The position numbers and the translations under genes were made by a program. From Vombatus ursinus (Eukaryota > Chordata > Mammalia > Diprotodontia > Vombatidae), in assembly GCF_900497805.2 (NCBI RefSeq), contig NW_020954588.1, positions 6,864,464-6,928,463 on the forward strand: a DNA stretch of 64,000 bases. The letters run 5' to 3'. Every line of letters begins with the position of its first letter. Position 1 is the stretch's first letter. This document shows positions 11,972 through 22,001 of this stretch, piece after piece. Below the pieces are notes generated by a model. It was not told the origin of the DNA and did not search any database. It worked only from the letters and a program-made list of their open reading frames with translations.

Positions 11972-13110
11972 TGGAGACCTTCACCGTCTTGATTGTACTC
12001 CTAGATGGTTCTAGCTCATCACCAGAACTGAAACAGGATTCTAGATGTCTCACCAGGGTAGAGGACAGCAGAACCACCATCTCCCTGATCTTAGACGCGT
12101 GCCCTTTTGAGCCCAGGGTAAGATTCCATCCATGTTTGGCTGCCCTGTTACTCTTCTGATTCATCCTGCTTATCCACTAACGCCCTTCTTGAATGTGTGA
12201 TGTATTGGGAAAGGCTTTGAATTTTTTCTGACCCCACTTGTAAAGGTGAAGTGATTTTTGGTGAGCATAGTTCCCTGTAACTGTTCCATGGCAAAAACGT
12301 CTATCTGCACCTTTCCTTTCTTTGAACAGATAGTAAACTATAGATGTGCAAGTTTGCATTTATTATCTATCAGTTACAACAAGTCTTCGGATGTTTTTCT
12401 TAACTGTTGTGTATGTTCCATACGTGGGTGTAATTGAGTTAGTTGCTGTTTGCTTTTTTATCTTTGCAGTGTTTGGTTTTTCATTTCTGATTTTTTAGGT
12501 TACCATATTTATTTGAATATTAGAGGAATCACTTTTTTCAACTTTTGTGTTACTCATTTCCCGTAACATTAACCTGTTTCACATGCCATTCCCTCGTTGC
12601 CTACCCTACATCAGACCCTTATAATAGTACTTACACCAAACCAGACCCCAAAGCATGTTGGGCAGAGGCGTATTAACAGTTTTATTAAATGATAATGAGT
12701 TCTCCCCCAGATCCTTAACAAGGGTCAGAAGAGAGTGTCAGAAGTGAGAATGATGGGAGAGGAGAAATTGGCATATGAAGTTTTGATGTTTGTTTATCCT
12801 GATGTCAGTTTTGGCCAAAAAAGAATTATGGTGCTTAGTTTGCAGGCATAAAAAGTTAAAAATGAATCACCACAGAATATGGAAGACAGTTGTTTAGAAT
12901 CCTATTAGGGTGAACTCCCAGGGTCAATATCCACACTTGGTTTATTGTACTAGAATTTTTGTTACTTGACTATTGCTTCAAGTGACCTGGTTTTAATTTA
13001 GTTTTTGAAAAGTGATTTCAACTTTGTGGATGTTGTTGAACTCGGTTCTCCTGGTCGGTGACGGCGGAACAGCCGTAACTCACGGTTCTGCAGTAGCCCA
13101 GCAATGGCTG
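11972..13110. other. Unassigned intronic sequence
   Basis: Mixed sequence with no exon, RNA gene or repeat that I can name. An open frame at 11971-12159 has no recognisable domain. Confidence 0.4.
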
Positions 13111-13114
13111 GTTG

Positions 13115-13430
13115 GGGATAAAGCTATAGATTATGGGTAGGACTGTGAACTGCTTCTGGGAAACATAATAGAAATGTGGGACCCTTTGATCCTGTCTGAG
13201 CAGTTATTCCAAGGAAAACTAGGTACCAAAATATTCAGAGCCACGCTTTGTGGTAGCAAAAAAGGTGGTGCCCATTGGCTCGCTGAACAATTTAATATTA
13301 TTGCACTGTAAGAAACAACTATAAGAAATTCAGAGAAACTTGGGGAGACATTTAAGAACTGATTCTGGGGCAAGAAAACAAAACCAAGAGCACCATTTGC
13401 ATGGTGATCAGTTATTTAAAGGGGGAAAAA
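13115..13430 (+). mobile_element. Old L1 ORF2 3' fragment, sense
   Basis: Decayed match to the L1 ORF2 end: ggactgtgaactgcttctgg, then gtggtagcaaaaaaggtggt, cccattggctcgctgaacaa and agaaattcagagaaacttgg. The order agrees with the better copy at 60.8-61.2 kb. Confidence 0.5.
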
Positions 13431-13434
13431 AAAC

Positions 13435-14105
13435 TTATCAGATCCAGAGACCTGGTAAGGAAACCATTTCACTGCTTAAGTGGTGAGGGGAAAGGGGTAG
13501 GCAGTGAAGTGCTGAATGTACTGCCATTCATGGTGGATGTCGTGGCTTTGTTTGGTTGCTTTTGCTTAACTATTTCATGAACCTTGGCGGGGAGGGAGAG
13601 TAACAGTCACTTAAAAGTATCCATAAGGCATTAAAATTAAAGAAAATGTTTATCTCACAAAATTATTATTAGACACCTAGTATGCAAAGCATATTGTGTT
13701 GTTAGAAGGAAAGTAGATTGTAGATTAAGTAAAAGTTTTTTCTTCGCTATTCTTGCTTTCCACGTTAGGTTGTTGTGGTACAGAGTGCTTGTGTGAATTT
13801 TTACAGAAGCCTGTTTTAAGAGTGGAATAAATAAATAAGTAGAAAGTCTTCTCCACTCACACTACAGTCCCTTCTCCCATTCCTCCCTCTCCCCAAGTTC
13901 CTTAAGCCTTTTAAATAGGAGCAGACGTGGAGTTCGACAGGATTCTATCCAGTAGGACCTGTGCTCTCACCTTGCCTGATTCCTGTCTCTTGTTGACCTG
14001 ATTATCCACAGGGGATCCATCACAGAAGACATCTTTTGGGGCCTTTGCTGACTTTGCCATTATTTTTGTTCATTGTTAGTCAACATATGGTTTACAGGGT
14101 AGTGG
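13435..14105. other. Unassigned intronic sequence
   Basis: No exon or recognisable repeat. Confidence 0.4.
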
Positions 14106-14109
14106 GCAG

Positions 14110-14350
14110 AAACGGGAAGAGATCTGGCATAGGGAAAACCCTACTCTACTTGAGATTTAAGACCGCAACGTTAATCCAGCTTCTGAGGCTTGACTAGTTT
14201 TGACCCCATGGCAAGTCACTAAATCTGTTCTTCCCTGATCTGTAGAAGGTGGGTAGCCCCTGTCTTAGAAGGTTGTCATAAGGATGGAATGAGCTTTTAT
14301 ATGTGTGTGTATACATATTCACATATATTTTAAAGCCTTATATAAATATT
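14110..14350 (+). mobile_element. MIR-type SINE, diverged
   Basis: Sense order of MIR: ggcaagtcactaaatctgtt, ccctgatctgtagaaggtgg, gaaggttgtcataaggatgg, then tatataaatattag. A short AT-rich simple repeat sits near the tail. Confidence 0.6.
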
Positions 14351-14549
14351 AGATAATAAGACAATTTTATGTTCCCAGGGAAGATAATGTAAGGCCACCG
14401 CAGTGAGAGAACAAAAAAGTGCATATTCCTAACCCAACTTTGAATTAATATGAAATGTAGAATTCTCCTGTTCTCCAGAAGCTTGCATGTGGGGAAGAGT
14501 GAATCTGGAAGGAAAATTGGACAGCACTTTAGCAAGGTATTAAAAGACA

Positions 14550-14685
14550 TTCAGAAGCTGAAATCCTGGCTCTTCTATTGATGTCACTTTTGGGCCTCAT
14601 TTGCCTTGTCTGTAAAAGCAGAGTGTTGGACTAGATAATGCTAATGTCCCTTGCAGATATAGATCTTTAATCCTAAATCAGTTTG
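14550..14685 (+). mobile_element. MIR-type SINE fragment
   Basis: Text such as gggcctcatttgccttgtct, gtaaaagcagagtgttggac and 'tgtcccttgcagatatagat' is the CORE and tail of a sense MIR. The head is missing. Confidence 0.5.
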
Positions 14686-14944
14686 ACTTAATTTTATTTG
14701 AATTTTAAATTTCAGAGGATTGGGCCTGCTCATTCAAATGTAAATATGAAAATGTATTCCAAAACCTGATACAGTAGTGGCATTGGGTCATGTCTTAGGA
14801 TTGATATGTCACTCTCCTCACTCCTCAAGGCTGCCCCCCCCCACTGTCAGGATTCTAACATCCCCATAATTAACTTATATAATAAAGTGTTTTTCAGGTG
14901 TCAATGTGTTATTTAGCTAGCATAGCAACCATAATATTAAACAT

Positions 14945-15215
14945 ACTACAGTTATCCCTTCCACATCTCAGGGATTAGAGGTGCTTGTATCTCTGCGATC
15001 TGGAAAATCCACATAAAATTTTTGGCCCTCCCTTCATACCAGAGAAGAGGTCTGAATTATTATGTTATTAAAAAATAAAGGAATACTGTACATATATTTT
15101 ATGCATTTCTGAGTTTCTAAACTTTTTCTGTGCTATCTGCTGGCCTTTGCATGTCGTCTGCAGTTTCCATAAAACTCCCCAAAACTTCCCATTTAATTTC
15201 TTATTTCTACTCTCT
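14945..15215. mobile_element. Possible Tigger-like DNA transposon fragment
   Basis: The stretch acagttatcccttccacatc ... tctctgcgatctggaaaatcc has the look of the termini of pogo/Tigger-type non-autonomous elements. The second terminus and a TA target duplication were not confirmed. Confidence 0.3.
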
Positions 15216-15279
15216 CTATGTTTTGGAAAAGTAGAGATAGGGAAGGGGTAACTGTAATGTCTTCTCTGACAGTTAACAC

Positions 15280-15630
15280 CCGCTGTCCTATCTGTGACTC
15301 GTGGTTATTGTTCACAACTTACTTTGTAATGCCCTTAGAGCCTCGATCTGACCCATTCACTAAATGTCCATTAGCTTTATCTGTGGTTCTGAAGAAGATA
15401 AACCAGCCTCCTCAGCCTGATATTTTAAAGCTCTTCAAGCTATTCAACCTTTCGAGGTGTTACTTGCCACACTCCCAGACCCAGTCCTACCCTGTTGTTT
15501 AGTTGAGCCCTGAGATAATTTTTATCCCCCAGTTTACCACTCCTTGAGGGCCTGGATGAGTTTTAGGTTTTGTCTTTGTGTCTCCTGCTTGGGTCTAGAT
15601 ACTTTTTAATAAGTGGGTGTTAAATTAGTG
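15280..15630 (+). mobile_element. L2 LINE 3' end, sense
   Basis: C-rich text ends in the L2-terminus-like series ctccttgagggcctggatga, ttttgtctttgtgtctcctg and aataagtgggtgttaaatta. Strongly diverged. Confidence 0.5.
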
Positions 15631-16135
15631 GGGAAAACATTTAACCACTTCCCTGCCTTAGGAAGGTTATGAAAGAAGAAAGTTTGCTCAGCCTGCTGCC
15701 ACAGCTAGTAGTTGATAGAGCTGTTTATTCTCATCATGAAGTCTGGGTAAGCGAGTTTTCCAGCTTTTCAGTGTGTGACTCTCTTATTTTGTTTGAATGG
15801 CACTTACAATACACACTTAAACATCAATGCAAAAACATTATAAAGGAAAAAAATAACAATTTTTGGATTGAACATGTGGCTAACCAAGAGTTGATGAATT
15901 CTATGAATTATCTCAGCCACCATTTCACTGCAGTTGGTGTGATATAGTACCCTTTTAGGGGAAAGGCAAAGGGAAGGTGCCGCCAGTATGGGAAGGGCTC
16001 TGGAAAGGCTGGTAAAGGAGAGTGTATTTGTTTGAGGTAAGCTTTCGAGGACTCTAAAGATTCTGAGAGGTGGAGGTGAAGAGGAAATGTATTCCAGGCA
16101 TGATGGATAGCGGAGGCATGGAGACCAGTCAAATA

Positions 16136-17165
16136 AGAAGCATTTATTAAGTACCTGCTACAGATCAGGCACTGTGCTAAGCCCTAGTGCTCCAAAAAAG
16201 GGGAAAAGCAAGGTCTCTGCTCTTCAGGAGCTCACAGTCCTAATAGGGGTGAGAGACAAACATGCAGATAACTATGTGCAAACAAGGTATCCTCAGGTTA
16301 ACTCATATCAGGTGATATGAGAGGCATTAGCATTAAGGGGACTAGAAATCTTGCAGAAGGTGGGATTTTAGCAGACACTTGAAGAAAGCCTGGAAGCCGA
16401 GATGAGGAAGGCAGAGTTCCAGGGATGGGGGTGGGGGTGGGGGGGCAGTCGGAGAAAATGCACCTAGTAGGGAGGAGATGGAATGTATGCAGTACATGGG
16501 GGGAAGAAAATGGCAGGAAGACTGGAAGGTAGGAAGGGCTCTAAAGGCCAGACACAGTTCTATATTGGACCCTGGAGGTGATGGGTAATCCCTGGAATTT
16601 ATTGTTGAGTGTAGTCGGGGGAGAATGTCACGATCCAGACCTTCACTTAAGGAAGATCACCATGATAGCCGAGGTGAGAATGGACTGAGATGAGAAGAGA
16701 CTACAAGACAGGAGGAAGTCTTGTGGAGAAGTGCCAAGATTACTGATCTGGCTGCAGGACAGGGGGAATGAAGGATTGCCCTGCAGACTAAGCCCAGGAA
16801 GGGAAAGTGGAGCCATCTTGTGAAGGAAGTTTGTGTTTGAAGTGATGGGGAACCACTGGATGTTCTTAAGCCAGGAGAGTGATGTGTGTGCTAAGATTTG
16901 GGAATGATGCATGGCAGCTGGTCTTGGTGGAAAGGGCGTGAATGAGCAGCATGCCCTTGTGATTAAAGAGCAGTGCTGTTGTGGAAGGAGAATCAGCCAA
17001 ACTTGGCACACCGACGGGTGGATGTGTGGGGTGAGGGAGAGCAAGGACTTCTGAACGACCCTGAGGCTTAGTGGGGGTCTCCTGGGAAGAAATAGGGAAG
17101 GGTCTAGGGAGAAAAATAGCGAGGTCTGTTTTGGGGAGCCTAAGAAACAAGAAACAATAAGAGCA
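16136..17165 (-). mobile_element. L2 LINE, inverted, left part of a split copy
   Basis: Starts with the reverse complement of the L2 terminus (agcatttattaagtacctgc, caggcactgtgctaagccct). It continues through the 3' UTR (gaagaaagcctggaagccga) to the RT end; the minus strand near 16860 encodes SWLKNIQWFPIT. The copy is interrupted by an L1 piece and continues after about 17600. Confidence 0.75.
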
Positions 17166-17399
17166 TTTCTGGAAATCGTAGAGCTAGAGGTCTCTTAGGT
17201 AATAAATTTGCTTCATAACTTTGTCCTTGCTGTCCTGATTGTTTCATTTTGACCCTCCTGTTCTTTGCTTTTCTGAAAATGTTTCATGTGCCCTCAGAGG
17301 AGGGGCTGCCAGGTGGAGAACCTACCCCCACCTCCTCCCATTTAAAAACAATCCTTGTCTAGTCAGGTCAACCCAGTTCCTGAGTTGTCAGTGTCAACA

Positions 17400-17560
17400 G
17401 GCATGTCTTCTTGTGCTCCTCAAGTCCTCACCTCCTTCCCCCAGAGCCTTCTGGAGTTGTGACTCGTCATTGCCCTGATCAGTGTTAAGATTTTTTTCTT
17501 TATGATGTCGGTGTCACATTGTTCTGATTCTGCTCACTTCACTTTGGGCTAGTGAATTTT
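17400..17560 (-). mobile_element. L1 3' UTR fragment inside L2
   Basis: gccttctggagttgtgactc, cattgccctgatcagtgtta and gattctgctcacttcacttt are reverse-complement L1 3'-end text, also seen at 20.2 kb. It separates two collinear L2 blocks, so it is younger than that L2. Confidence 0.55.
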
Positions 17561-17599
17561 AGAGGCTTGAAACACATCTGTTGGGAAACGTATGGTCTG

Positions 17600-18147
17600 A
17601 AGATGGACATGAGAGAATGGAGCTGAGGAGAGAGATGGGACTATCCGTCTATCCTGTAGTTATCATCTACCTCAAGATAATTGATGAACCCTCAGGAACC
17701 CCTGAAGAGAGGGAGAAGAGGACCCTGGACAAAACCTTCGAACCTTAGGATATGCTCAGTCATGGAGCTGGCTATAGATGATCTAGAAAAGGAGACCGAT
17801 AAGAAACAGTTAGGCACGAGGAGAAGCCGGATAGGAGAGGGGGGTGAGCAGTGCCAAATGCTGCTGAGAAGTCTAGAGAAAAGGCCATGGGATCTGGGCA
17901 ATTTAGAGAGAGCACTTTGAGATCCATGAAGTTAGAAAGCTGGAATATTAGGGGTTGAAGTGAAAGGAAGGAGAGGAAGGAGAGGCAGGCTTCACTTTGC
18001 AGGAATATGGCCTAGACAGGGAAGAGATAGGATGACAGGATTATATAAAAGTTGGTTTGTTTTTTCTTTTTTTAAGGATGAGCAGGACCTAGTTGTGTTT
18101 TTAAGCACCAGGAAATGAACCAGTACGTAAGGAGATATTAATGGGAG
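17600..18147 (-). mobile_element. L2 LINE, inverted, right part of the split copy
   Basis: Continues the L2 order upstream in the element: aagaggaccctggacaaaac, gccaaatgctgctgagaagt, then aggatgagcaggacctagtt. The open frames on either strand are L2 remnants. Confidence 0.6.
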
Positions 18148-18425
18148 AAAGCAATAAGTATTTACGGCGTGCCTACTATGTGCCCGCCACTGTGCTAAGC
18201 ACTCTACAAATAGTATGTCATTTGATCCTCACAACAAACTTGAAAGCTAAGTGCTAGTATCGTCCCTATTTTACAGTTGAAGTGACTGAGGCAAACAGAG
18301 GTTAAATGACTTGCCGAGGGTCCCACAGCTAGAAAATTTTTGAGACTGGATTTTTTTTTTTTTTATGAGACTGGATTTGAATAATCTAGGCCCAGTGCTT
18401 TTCTCAGTTTCACCACCTAGCTGTT
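18148..18425 (-). mobile_element. MIR-type CORE-SINE, inverted
   Basis: Reverse-complement MIR in full order: gtgcctactatgtgcccgcc, tttgatcctcacaacaaact, attttacagttgaagtgact, gacttgccgagggtcccaca, then the head tttcaccacctagct. A T-rich tract interrupts it near 18350. Confidence 0.8.
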
Positions 18426-18544
18426 GATTAATAGGCTGATAGGAGAGAGTGAGATCAGAGAACCAGGTAAATGGCTTGGCTTGTTCAGAAGGCTCACTTT
18501 TTCATCTGAGACTGGAGTAAAGGAGAGAGTATGGAGGATGATGG

Positions 18545-19215
18545 CAAGGTTAAGGGAGCTCTCTCACTGGCCTCTCTGTTTTCCCAGCCCTTGTTGAACT
18601 AGAGAATCCTTTATCATGATTGCTTTGTGAACATCTCCATCTGGACATCCTGTACAGATCTCAAGCCCAACATGACCGAAACAGAACTCTTTTCACCCAC
18701 ATCCTCCATGCTTCTGAACTTACTGGTCCCCTAATTTTTCTGCCTTCTCCAATCTAGTCTCCACATAGCTGCCAGACTGATATTCTTAAAGTCATAGATG
18801 TGGCTGTGACACTGTCCTGTCAGGCGCCATTGACTTTTAGGATAAATATGAACTCCATTATTTGGTTTTCAGACCCTTCACGATCTCACTCCATCTTTCC
18901 TTTCCAGCCTTCTTGTTCTCCACGCCCATCTCATCTTTACCTCCACACTCTTTCCCCATGCTTGGAATGCCTTCCCTCCTTGCCTCTGCCTCAGAATCCC
19001 CAGCTTGTAGGAGGCCTATCCGGGTCTCCTATTTGCTAATGGCCACTCCCTTGGAATTGCTTTGTGTCTATCGTACACACCAGCGGTGTTGACTTTTTCT
19101 ATGAATGTCTGTTTCTTCACTGGAAGGTGAAGTCCTCCACGCCCCTTTGTATCCCCGGAGCCCGCCAAGCACAGTTAGTCTGTATGCGATAGGCATTTAG
19201 TAAATGCTTACTGAA
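18545..19215 (+). mobile_element. L2 LINE RT end and 3' UTR, sense
   Basis: Reads in L2 order from catctggacatcctgtacag through cttcacgatctcactccatc and ccccatgcttggaatgcctt to the terminus gcatttagtaaatgcttact. Stops interrupt the RT-derived frame. Confidence 0.75.
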
Positions 19216-19219
19216 TATG

Positions 19220-20025
19220 TGAATGAATAAAACTTTGGAGCAAAATACGGTCATTAAGAGGAATTCACCTAGTAGTATTTTAACATAGCTAGTCATTTAT
19301 TTACCATCTCATAAAATTTCCTGAAAAACTGAAACCTTTTGAGTACGTACTGACAATGGTCTGCTTTTGTATTCTTCAGACCCTCTAGGTTATCTGTATT
19401 CCTTACCTTCTAAAAACATATTTTAAAGGCACTCTGAGACATGTTTAATAAGCTAAATACAAAGTGGATTGGACAGATTGTAAATCACTTTCACTGCTCT
19501 CAGGAGTGCTCTCACTTTCCTAAGTTAGATCCACAGCAGTCTTGAGCCCCTAAATTGTTTCTATGCAATTATGTGAAAATTACCTATTGGTAAAAGTAGC
19601 AGTTACAATTTAGTTGCTAGCTGTAATTATTCATTTTTAAACAAATAGGTTTTTAAAAAATGACTTATTGCTATAGGGGATGGGAGTCATTATTGTTTCT
19701 TAATGGAAGGCATAGAAATATCCTTTGATCAAGCTGTTGCTATTTTTTGATGGGTAGTTTTTCATGTTGGTGAAGAGTAAAAATAATTTGAACTGTAATT
19801 TTTTTTGGCCTTGTCAAGTTCATTCGACGTCAAGGGAGCAAAACCTCAGTTTAGGGAAAAGATATTCAGATTTAGGGCAAGGCCAGTTGACACATTTTAT
19901 ACTTGTGTTGGACTGTCCATTAATATTACCCTAAAACATTTCAAATCTACATGGATATTTTAAGTCTTTTTAATATTTTCCTTATTTTCTTACATTTTCC
20001 CTAAGCTTGATTTGAAACATAAAAA
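19220..20025. other. Repeat-poor intronic sequence
   Basis: AT-rich sequence without an exon or a repeat that I can name. Confidence 0.4.
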
Positions 20026-20029
20026 AAAA

Positions 20030-20690
20030 ATTTTCAATGAAACAGTATTTGTTTTCTCTCTCTCCCTTCTTCCTTTCCCCCGTTGGAAAAAGAAGAAAAA
20101 CAAAACTCTTGTAACAAATACATAGATACGCAAAACAAATATCCACCAGTATATGTCACGTATGTCATCTTGAGTCCATTACCTCTCTGCCAGAAGGGTA
20201 GGGTGGTAGCCTGCTTCATCATCAGTCCTCTGGAATTGTGGTTCGTTATTGCGTTGATCCAAATTCTTGAGACTTTCAGAGTTGTTTGTCTTTACAGTGT
20301 TGTTATTGTATTTATTGTTTTCCTTTTCTGCTCCTTGTTCACTCTGCACCAGTTCCTACAAGTCCGTCTGGGCTTCTCAGAAACTGTTCCCTTTCGTACA
20401 TCTTTTGGCACATGCGTGTTCTGCAGTAGCTTTACCAAAAGAGTTGCTTAAATGTAAAATATATAAAAGTAATACATGGAACAAATCAAAATAACATAAA
20501 ATATAGTTTTAATTGCACATGGGTAATTTTCTATTTTCTGATCTATTTGGTGTAAAGGTATGGTAGTGGTTTTGCGGGTTTCAAGGGTATCTGCGCAGTA
20601 ACTTTGGGGGCATAGTACTGCATTGCTTTCCACAGTTCACAGCTCTGCCAAAAGTGTGATCTAACATTAGTGTGCCCAAAAAACAAAGAA
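20030..20690 (-). mobile_element. L1 LINE 3' end (3' UTR and ORF2 terminus), inverted
   Basis: Reverse-complement order from the 3' UTR (aaaactcttgtaacaaatac, catcatcagtcctctggaat) into ORF2 (cactctgcaccagttcctac, gggcatagtactgcattgct). About 0.65 kb is left. The 5' part is absent. Confidence 0.7.
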
Positions 20691-20928
20691 AATGGAAAAT
20701 GCCTGTGAAGGGTGGGAGTCGGGGGGATTGGTTTATCTGGTGAGTTTGGATCCTAAATACCACGTATTTATCTTGGAAGTTTATGTCAATTCCTAGGATA
20801 TGGTGTGATAAGACTTTGTATCAAAATTCAGGTGGGTTTTCCTGTCAGTCTTAATTTTGTGCAAATTAGTAGACTTTCAAAGTTCCATTTTTGTTGTCTT
20901 GCTTGATCCACATGGCTTGTGAGTGTTA

Positions 20929-20929
<1 letters not shown>

Positions 20930-20993
<64 letters not shown>

Positions 20994-20995
20994 TA
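20930..20995. repeat. Compound (TG)n(TGTC)n(TC)n microsatellite
   Basis: About 14 TG units pass into TGTC units and then a TC run. Confidence 0.95.
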
Positions 20996-20999
20996 TCTC

Positions 21000-21872
21000 T
21001 CACTGTCTCTCTCTTCCTTTCCCTCAGGAGTGACATGATGCCTTCTTTGAGTTTGGTCTTCCTTTTTCTTTTTTCTGAAACAGGGTCCTGGTATGTGGTA
21101 GGGAAGTGATGCTGTCTGAAGGTGACCCTGCTGCCTTTCTTCTCTGCTGTCCTCTCCCCCTATTTTGATCTTCTGGTAAAAACTTGATTCTCAATCAAGA
21201 AGGCATTGCTTTAATCATTCCATCCTTTCTTGAAACAGTGCCTCAGGCATGCGAATACAAATGGTTAACCAGCCCAGCTTCAGCCCTTCCACTAGAATGA
21301 CAACTAGGAACTGGGACTGTGTCTATACTGGGGGAAAAAAGTTAATTCAAGTAATTTGGAATTTTATTTAAATAAAATAAATAAAACACCAACCTAATAA
21401 CTCATTATATACAACCCACATCACAACAATGACCATTTTTCGCCTTTGATTCTATAGTTATTGAAGCCAAATTGGTTCAAGGGCCAGAAATTGACCTAGT
21501 ATAGACCCACCCAGGTGTTAAAAGAGAAGAACAGACCGAGGATGGGGAAAGCTATTGTCTTCTTGCGTTGAAGGCAAGGCAGCTTTTCACCCAGTCCAGG
21601 CCTCGGTCTTGCCTGCTGTTAGGTGAGTCCTGCACTGACCTCATGTCCACTGTTCTCCGAGATTGGCTGTCCTCGAAAATGGAGGTGCCTTGGAAGCAGA
21701 GGGCTTTGAAGAGCAGGAGACCTGGGAGGGAGTCTCTGCTGGCCGGAGCTAATGTGGGCCTGGCGGGGAGGACGACTGGCCGTTTGCATGGCTGAGCTTG
21801 AAGCCGTGGCCTGCTCTCTTGGCCGTTAGGTCTGTGCACAGGGGACGGCTCACTGTTGTTCTGTCCTTGCAG
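21000..21872. other. End of intron 1 with a GC-richer block before exon 2
   Basis: From about 21560 to exon 2 the GC content is visibly higher than in the surrounding intron, and frames are open on both strands (21568-21795 plus, 21552-21929 minus). No protein similarity was recognised. The acceptor of exon 2 closes the region. Confidence 0.4.
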
Positions 21873-22001
21873 GTCTGATCTTACTCTTCTACTTGGCCTT
21901 TTACGGCTTCCTTGCTGCACTCTTCTCATTTACGATGTGGGTTATGCTTCAGACACTGAATGATGAAACTCCGAAATACCGGGACCAGATTTCTAGCCCA
22001 G
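21873..22001 (+). CDS. ATP1B3: ATP1B3 exon 2 (transmembrane helix)
   Basis: The acceptor is ctgtccttgcag and the donor is gtaatt at 22002. The exon completes a split Gly codon from exon 1, then encodes [20 protein letters not shown] and the start of the ectodomain ([14 protein letters not shown]). It is near identical to human ATP1B3. This is the signal-anchor helix that packs against the alpha subunit. The exon has 129 bases and ends in phase 1. Confidence 0.95.

Larger units (their letters stand above)
1..21872 (+). other. ATP1B3: ATP1B3 intron 1 (3' part, open at the left edge)
   Basis: No exon encoding the conserved cytoplasmic N-terminus (W-K-x-F-I-Y-N type motif) or a GC-rich promoter was seen, so the whole stretch is read as intron 1. 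It is packed with old repeats, listed separately. Human ATP1B3 also has a very long first intron. Confidence 0.7.

Noticed and set aside
20930-20995. Regular repeat units considered as a structured array
   Set aside because: Plain compound microsatellite. No direct-repeat/spacer architecture of any kind.
1-21872. Search for ATP1B3 exon 1 or a CpG-rich promoter
   Set aside because: No stretch encodes the conserved cytoplasmic N-terminus and no CpG island was seen, so exon 1 is placed upstream of the window.
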